Assembly: GCA_036365515.1 (NCBI GenBank)
Contig: CM070877.1
Span: forward strand, 115,274,011-115,338,010
From: Torymus aiolomorphi
Taxonomy: Eukaryota; Arthropoda; Insecta; Hymenoptera; Torymidae
Reading direction: 5' to 3'
DNA length: 64,000 nt
The position numbers were made by a program, and so were the translations under genes. The notes beneath the pieces were generated by a model. That model ran no database searches and was not told the origin of the DNA. It saw only the letters and a program-made list of their open reading frames with translations. Of this stretch, positions 58,877 through 64,000 are shown in pieces (the first letter of the stretch is position 1; every line of letters starts with the position of its first letter).

Positions 58877-59641
58877 TGCAACCGTTCGCACCGCGAAGGG
58901 AGCTCTGGAGCACCCGTTCGGTCTGTTTTTGTTTTATTTAGTTGATGGATTTTATGATGCTAACATAAAAAGTGGTTCTACAAGAACAAGAATATATCGT
59001 ACAAAAAGCCTGTATGTGGATCATTGTAAGAAAATTATCTGATAATAAGAACGTTTCTTAATTCAGAATCATAGAATCCATCAACTAAAATAAGAACATA
59101 TAACGCGTGCAAGACTGAAGTATTTAGCTAATAAGATAAAGAAAGATGCTGTGATTGGCTAGGTACCAGTGTGCGGTCGACCGCAGCCAAACGCGCGCAT
59201 ACGCGTTTATGTGGTCCTGGCCTTTCACTCACTTTTAACATAAAAATAAATAATCTAAAATTTGTTTGTATTCTAAATGAAGCACATTTGACTCGGTCGA
59301 TTAAAAATCGCTCGAGGACACAGTACGCAATAAATCGAGATGTCATTATTTTAGTAATTATAGGGATTAGATTTATACACTTTAAACATTTCACTAAGTG
59401 TAATATAGGAATATTAAAATGTAGTAGGATAAGAAAACATATTACGTTAAAGTTCAGGTTAGATTTAATTGCTTTATTAATTACTCCAAAATAATTTTTT
59501 TTAATTTACAAACATTCGTAGTATAATCGTAATATTTATTCTGATAGAACTGTGAATAAAGTCTACTTAATCGCATTTCAAATCAAATACTGAAAATATT
59601 TTATCAGTTTTGCCAATCTAAATCAGGGCAAAAAAGATTAG

Positions 59642-59795
59642 CTTCCGAGCTACCATATTTTTCAACCGGCCGAGATACCATTTTTTTCAACCGGACTCCA
59701 AGATACCACGTTTTCCAACCGGCCGCCAAGTTACCATGTTTTCCAACTGGACTCTGAGATACCGCGTTTTTTAACCGGCCGCCGAGATACTGTCT
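59642..59795 (+). repeat. 28-bp tandem repeat, five to six copies
   Basis: The unit CCAAGATACCACGTTTTCCA + ACCGGCCG is repeated every 28 bp; every second unit ends in GGACT instead of GGCCG, a dimeric pattern. Confidence 0.8.
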
Positions 59796-59984
59796 TTTTA
59801 TACGGATGCGACGATATATTTATATAATACAGCGCTCACTTTTTTTGCATGCTCTGCGCGGGAATGCAAAGTGGGAAATCGGCTGCTATGACGTACGAGC
59901 GCTCTAGGAGGATTACGCGAATGGAGGTCCGCGGATCCACGCTCACGAGTCGCGGCTTTCCTTTATATAGGGTAAAAGTGGGTA

Positions 59985-60655
59985 CTACCGCGGTTTTTCA
60001 GCACGGGCGTCTTATAGTACACGAATTAAAATCTTTGCCTCGATGATTTAAGTTGAATTCTTTTTTTAACTCTTCTTTAACTTACCAGAAATGCAAAAAT
60101 AACTCTTATCATATGATGAAAAACATATAGTTAATTAATAAATGCAATCTAAAAAATAGATCCGAGGCTGATATTACTGCGGGTATGATTGAATTACCGC
60201 GGGGGTTTTACCGTGTGTATGATGGATTACCGCGGGGGTATTACTGCGGAATTTTACCTTGAGCTTGTTATATTATTTATAATTTTACAACCGAAAAAAT
60301 GAACATATCTGTATATTTTTACATCATATTTCATTTAGAACATAGCAGTTGGCAAATGTTCTCATATATATTGTAGACTTCTTGATTTCACTGTTTTGAG
60401 GTTACGTTGGACCAATGCCGCAGTAATACCAGCAATCGTATTTGTATACAAATGACGGTATTACCGCGGATGGCCAGACAATAATTTAGTATATTCATAC
60501 AAATCATGCTTTATTCTCTTTTCAAGACAATTTCTTATATTAATTAATATTTTGTATGATCGAATAAATATTAAATGCCGAATTATACTATGAAAAATGA
60601 AATTGCAGAGCGTTTTTCGTCGATCCGCGGTAATTGCAGCGTCCGCGGTAATACC
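59985..60655. promoter_or_regulatory. Cluster of WTTACYGCGG motifs
   Basis: About nine copies of TTACCGCGG or TTACTGCGG lie on both strands (near 59988, 60172, 60196, 60226, 60240, 60420, 60466, 60628, 60645). They lie upstream of nothing obvious other than the 5' region of the P-like transposase, about 0.9-1.5 kb downstream of its first exon on the minus strand. They could be binding sites for the element's own THAP protein or decayed tandem repeats. Confidence 0.4.
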
Positions 60656-61419
60656 CACATTTACCCTACTTAGTCGCTGCTCGATCATCCGCCCGCTGCG
60701 CGGATTGACAGGCACGCGTGCGTATACACTTACATGTGATAAGTCAACATCATATAATCCATCAACTACAATAAGAACATATAACGCTTGCAAGACGCAA
60801 GTATTTAACTTATAAGATAATGAAATTGTTTCATGCCTATTGGATAAAGTTCAGCTTTTAAAAGAGTGCAAAGATTCTCACTGAAATCTCTGTAAAATCG
60901 CGGAGCACCCAAGATAGTACTTTCTTACGCGCGAAACGTTTTTACTCCCAACCGGCGATCTGGAATCGACTAAAAGGAAAACAGTTTCACACCGTTTTCA
61001 GTGAGCGTTTTACAACGTACGAATTGTATATATACTTCCCACAAAATATACAGAAGTAGAATTTAGAAAGTGCCTGTTTACATATTATTATTATTATTAT
61101 TACATATTATTATTATCCAAATAAAAGAAAAAAATGGTAATAAAAAATGTTAAATAACGCATATTTTACTGGAAGGTGACATATTTTTGTGTTAACGTTT
61201 ATTGTTATCCGGTAAATAAAAATCTTATTTTATTGAAAGAAGGTCAACAACTATTTTTTTGAGACAACTTTTAAATAAAGGTTATGAATTTTATTGAAAT
61301 ATATTAAGAATCTTGAACGCAGTTAAACTTAACATTTGCCTAATATATACATATATATATATATATATGATAGAATTATTATAAAATATAGGATATTGTT
61401 AATAGGAAAAGAACCGAAC

Positions 61420-61517
61420 CGTTCATGCTTTGGAAATCTGTGAAAAATCAGGGCAGGATTTTTCGCCTTGCTGTTTGTGCATCCTTCGTATGCACAAAAT
61501 GCTCGAGATGGTGCCAT
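61420..61517 (-). CDS. P-type transposase first exon: N-terminal half of the THAP finger
   Basis: From the ATG at 61517 the frame reads MAPSRAFCAYEGCTNSKAKN and continues PALIFHRFPKHER, with the CxxxxC pair and the FHRFPK motif of THAP domains. A donor CG|GTTCGG at 61420/61419 splices in phase to the acceptor at 57440, giving HER-QLDW, which supplies the conserved tryptophan; the CxxH pair (LCNIHF) follows in exon 2. The intron of about 3.98 kb contains a foldback element. This exon was not found for copy 1. The call rests on domain continuity. Confidence 0.8.
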
Positions 61518-62010
61518 GCTCAAAAAAACTTGTTGATAAAATCAAACACTACAACTAATAATAATTACTTTTAACAAAAACTAATAACTCTTCGGAAAAA
61601 AACTTGATCAACGGTGCCGTCAGATCTGCAACACTCCTGTCATGTATCAGAAGAAGCTCCTCTCTGCGACTCTCGGCTACTCCCGCCTTTTTACAGTACG
61701 TTTCCCGCGTGATTGATCGAGACATATATATTACATCATTCCGTATTATGGAATACCCTATATTATTTTTTTTACAAAAATGTGTGATATAAATAAAAAC
61801 AATAATTCTTTGTAAAATAACATTTTTATTGTAATTAATTGACTTAATTATTTTATACAAGCACCTTATACACGTGTGTGTATATCTATATAGGGTGTAG
61901 CGCCGCCTCGCGGATGGGTAACAGAACTAATCGGCTTGTTACCCAGACGTCTCGGCCGAAAATTTCTTAAGAAGTACGCTTCTATAAGCGTCTATATACG
62001 TTGGTACTAC

Positions 62011-62283
62011 AAAATATTTAAATGTTAAGATAGGTTGCAAATGTTTGTAGTATCGGACTACGTACAGGTACCATAACCATAAATTACAATACCTACACTT
62101 AACTGACTGCTAGCAGCAATATAAACACAGCTGTCAACACATAGCAAGTACTGGTGATTTCAAACTTCTTTATATGGTGTATCCTTCCTTCTTGAGCCCC
62201 CTGCTGCTGCTGCTGCAGGTTCACTACCTCTTCTCAGCAGTTATCTCACTTCACTTGTACACAATCACAAGCGTACCTCGTGC
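62011..62283. other. Spacer between P-like copies 2 and 3
   Basis: Unique-looking DNA with a short (CTG)n run (62201-62217). Nothing else recognised. Confidence 0.4.
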
Positions 62284-64000
62284 CAACGAATATAGACGCA
62301 TATAGAAGCGTACTTCAGATGGGGGGCGAGGACGAAAAAAAATTAGTTCCGCCTTGACCGAGTGGTGGCGCTAGCATTGACTTTGTGTGCTTTTCTTCTG
62401 CGAATCGCGGCTGGCGGCTCGGAGGCTCGCGCGCGCGCGCCGTCCGCCGCTCGCCGGCATGCGCCGTTCACGGTGATCCGAGCGCAGGGACCGTAAAGCA
62501 TGACTGCATGATGATTTGCAACTTGAAATGTTATAAAACTTTTTTATAAATAACAATTTTTTATATATAACAAATCAATTATAGCAAATATATTATTAAA
62601 AGTTAATAAAGTCTTACAATTATTTGATTAAAAAAATAATAATTGAAAGAAATAAAAAAGATATAAATTGTTATACAAGCAAATAAATAGTAATAATTAG
62701 TTATGTAGTCATATTATGTTTAACTTGATATATCATATCACTTTTCGACTGTATGCAACCATTGTATTAATTATCGTATTCACTGTTAATTAATATTTCG
62801 CAAGCCGCACACAAATCCTGCAAACTCGCGATATAAAAAGGCCCACTAGCCCTTGGATGAACATGATATTATGTTTTCTGACAGTTTATAATCTTCGAGA
62901 TTTTCGTTCTTAAAAATTAACGGTTTTTCAACACAGATCACTAGGGTCTATTGCCCCTATATAGGTACTCAATTTATTTATCATAATCAATGTATAAATA
63001 AAGGTTTAAGAAGAAAGGTGAGGGTGTATTATATCAGACAACTAAATTGTCAGATGGGTGATTTTAAAGAAATATCAATAAAAAAATTAGAATACTTTAT
63101 CATAAGAATGGTTAATTTTCCGAATGTCGAAATAGTACATTTCGATACGAGTGCATCAGGTGACTATTTAGCTCAAATAACGCGTTTTTTGCACGAGCGA
63201 AGCGAGTGAGAAAAGTCACATGAGCTACAAATCTTATTACACAGTAGTTTCGAACCGTATTTTATACCACGAGAGGCGAATAATTATATTAAAGTTATGA
63301 TTTTGAGTCTACAGTGGTATAAAATGTTTAAAGTTAAGTATATAAAAATTAAAAAAAAATTGGCAAGAAGACCATAATATTCTCATTAAATTATTTTAAT
63401 ATTATATATGATATCAATATTTCCAATACCATTTCCACCTAACGATTAAACTGTATAGAAAATGTAGTGATAAAGGGAAGCCATAACGTCGACTAATGAT
63501 CTAAAAATTTTATGAGAATACATGTTTTACATTTTTCGGAATAGTTAAAAGTCTGTAAGTTTATGCAATTTGTTTTTAATTTTTATAGACGCGAATTTTT
63601 CTAATATTTCTTTTCGAAAATAATTCCTGTCGTGTTCTGAATAGCTCCCGTTTCTAATTGACAGTATCAGATTTGGAAAATTTTTAAACGACATTATATT
63701 TAAGATATTCTTTGAAGGAAATGGTCATATTATATTTAATAAAATACCTATATAACATTTCACCATTCTGATAAAATACCTCCCCTGTGGATAAAAAGAT
63801 GCTGCAGCAATCGTAAAGTAATGGATCAGGCATAAAAAAACTAGTATTGATTTTAAAAATTTAAAAACACAAAAATCGACCCTGCGTTACGAAAAAGATT
63901 CTACTTAAATTGATGGGATGTTCATTAATATGTTCTGCTCTCAGTTAATACGTGTTTGCATAGGTATTTGTTATATATTACACGTTGTTTCAGTTATTCA
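62284..64000 (-). mobile_element. P-superfamily element copy 3, left (3') part, runs off window
   Basis: The terminus CAACGAATATAGACGCATAT and the following ~500 bp are nearly identical to copy 1 (21581-22090). Further blocks match copy 1 at 22500-23330 and copy 2 at 52920-53220 (for example TATGTTCTGCTCTCAGTTAA at 63930). By analogy the transposase should lie beyond 64000. A TATAAAAAGGC box occurs at 62832. The target duplication cannot be checked. Confidence 0.8.

Larger units (their letters stand above)
51251..62003 (-). mobile_element. P-superfamily element copy 2, end to end, 10.75 kb
   Basis: The left end CAACGAATATAGACGCTTAT and right end GCGTCTATATACGTTG are inverted copies, continuing inward through AGAAGCGTA. 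GTACTAC stands directly outside each end (51244-51250, 62004-62010), a 7-bp duplication, close to the 8 bp usual for P elements. The transposase is on the minus strand with exon 1 near the right end (61517-61420) and the main exon at 57440-54406. Two foldback elements are nested, in the 3' region (51574-52905) and in the intron (57519-58876). This is the only copy with both ends, target duplication and both THAP exons. Confidence 0.88.

Noticed and set aside
59128..60815. Several ORFs of 60-110 codons on both strands
   Set aside because: They overlap each other in the 5' intronic/flanking part of the P-like element, show no domain and include tandem-repeat sequence.

Overview
This window looks like a transposon- and satellite-dominated stretch of an arthropod, probably insect, nuclear genome. 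It is AT-rich, carries introns and polyadenylation-type signals, and has very long microsatellites. Every recognisable coding sequence belongs to a mobile or virus-like element: P-superfamily (THAP) transposase, Penelope-like reverse transcriptase with GIY-YIG, Polinton-type protein-primed DNA polymerase B, and a DDE-like protein inside a long terminal-inverted-repeat (TIR) element. I found no convincing host gene, rRNA or functional tRNA. A hymenopteran source is only a guess.

Layout. 1-3850: short repeats, three tRNA-related repeats on the minus strand, a 1.35-kb foldback element (1250-2594, ATGT target duplication) inside one of them, a ~151-bp tandem repeat, and a TATA/AATAAA promoter-like block. 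3925-18090: two inverted copies of a DNA polymerase B element, A (plus strand, internally deleted) and B (minus strand, longer). Between them lie a 2-kb foldback of short repeats and a hairpin-ended repeat ('R1') that carries a tRNA-derived SINE with a perfect 15-bp target duplication. Copy B is split by a Penelope-like element whose inverted flanking repeats both hold a hammerhead-ribozyme-like core. 18090-21580: hairpin arrays, R1 fragments, a >200-bp (TG)n run and one end of a TTAA-type element.

21581-37104: P-like element copy 1, cut in two by a 9.55-kb TTAA-flanked element (26071-35627). That insert has no transposase. It is packed with a ~313-bp satellite organised as a trimeric higher-order repeat, three tandem copies of a splice-flanked 165-bp exon-like unit, a foldback element, two inverted arrays coding a 30-residue repeat, a 585-bp-arm palindrome and 40-bp hairpin arrays. 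37105-50352: little-structured DNA, a 92/184-bp array, R1 copies, a 3.4-kb TIR element with three overlapping ORFs, a 177-bp satellite, and a second 313-bp satellite array in the opposite orientation, interrupted by a 1.43-kb TIR element.

51251-62003: P-like element copy 2, the most complete element here, with TIRs, a 7-bp target duplication and a transposase whose THAP domain is split over two exons about 4 kb apart. Two foldback elements are nested in it. 62284-64000: the left end of a third P-like copy in the same orientation, running off the window.

No functional network links these genes; the logic is nested insertion. The order can be read from target duplications: P copy 1 lies inside a TTAA-type element end and was itself later cut by another TTAA-type element; the Penelope-like element is younger than PolB element B; the SINE is younger than R1. 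The most intriguing unexplained structures are the phase-symmetric exon array and the 30-residue-repeat arrays inside the TTAA element, because both look like coding sequence that has been amplified.
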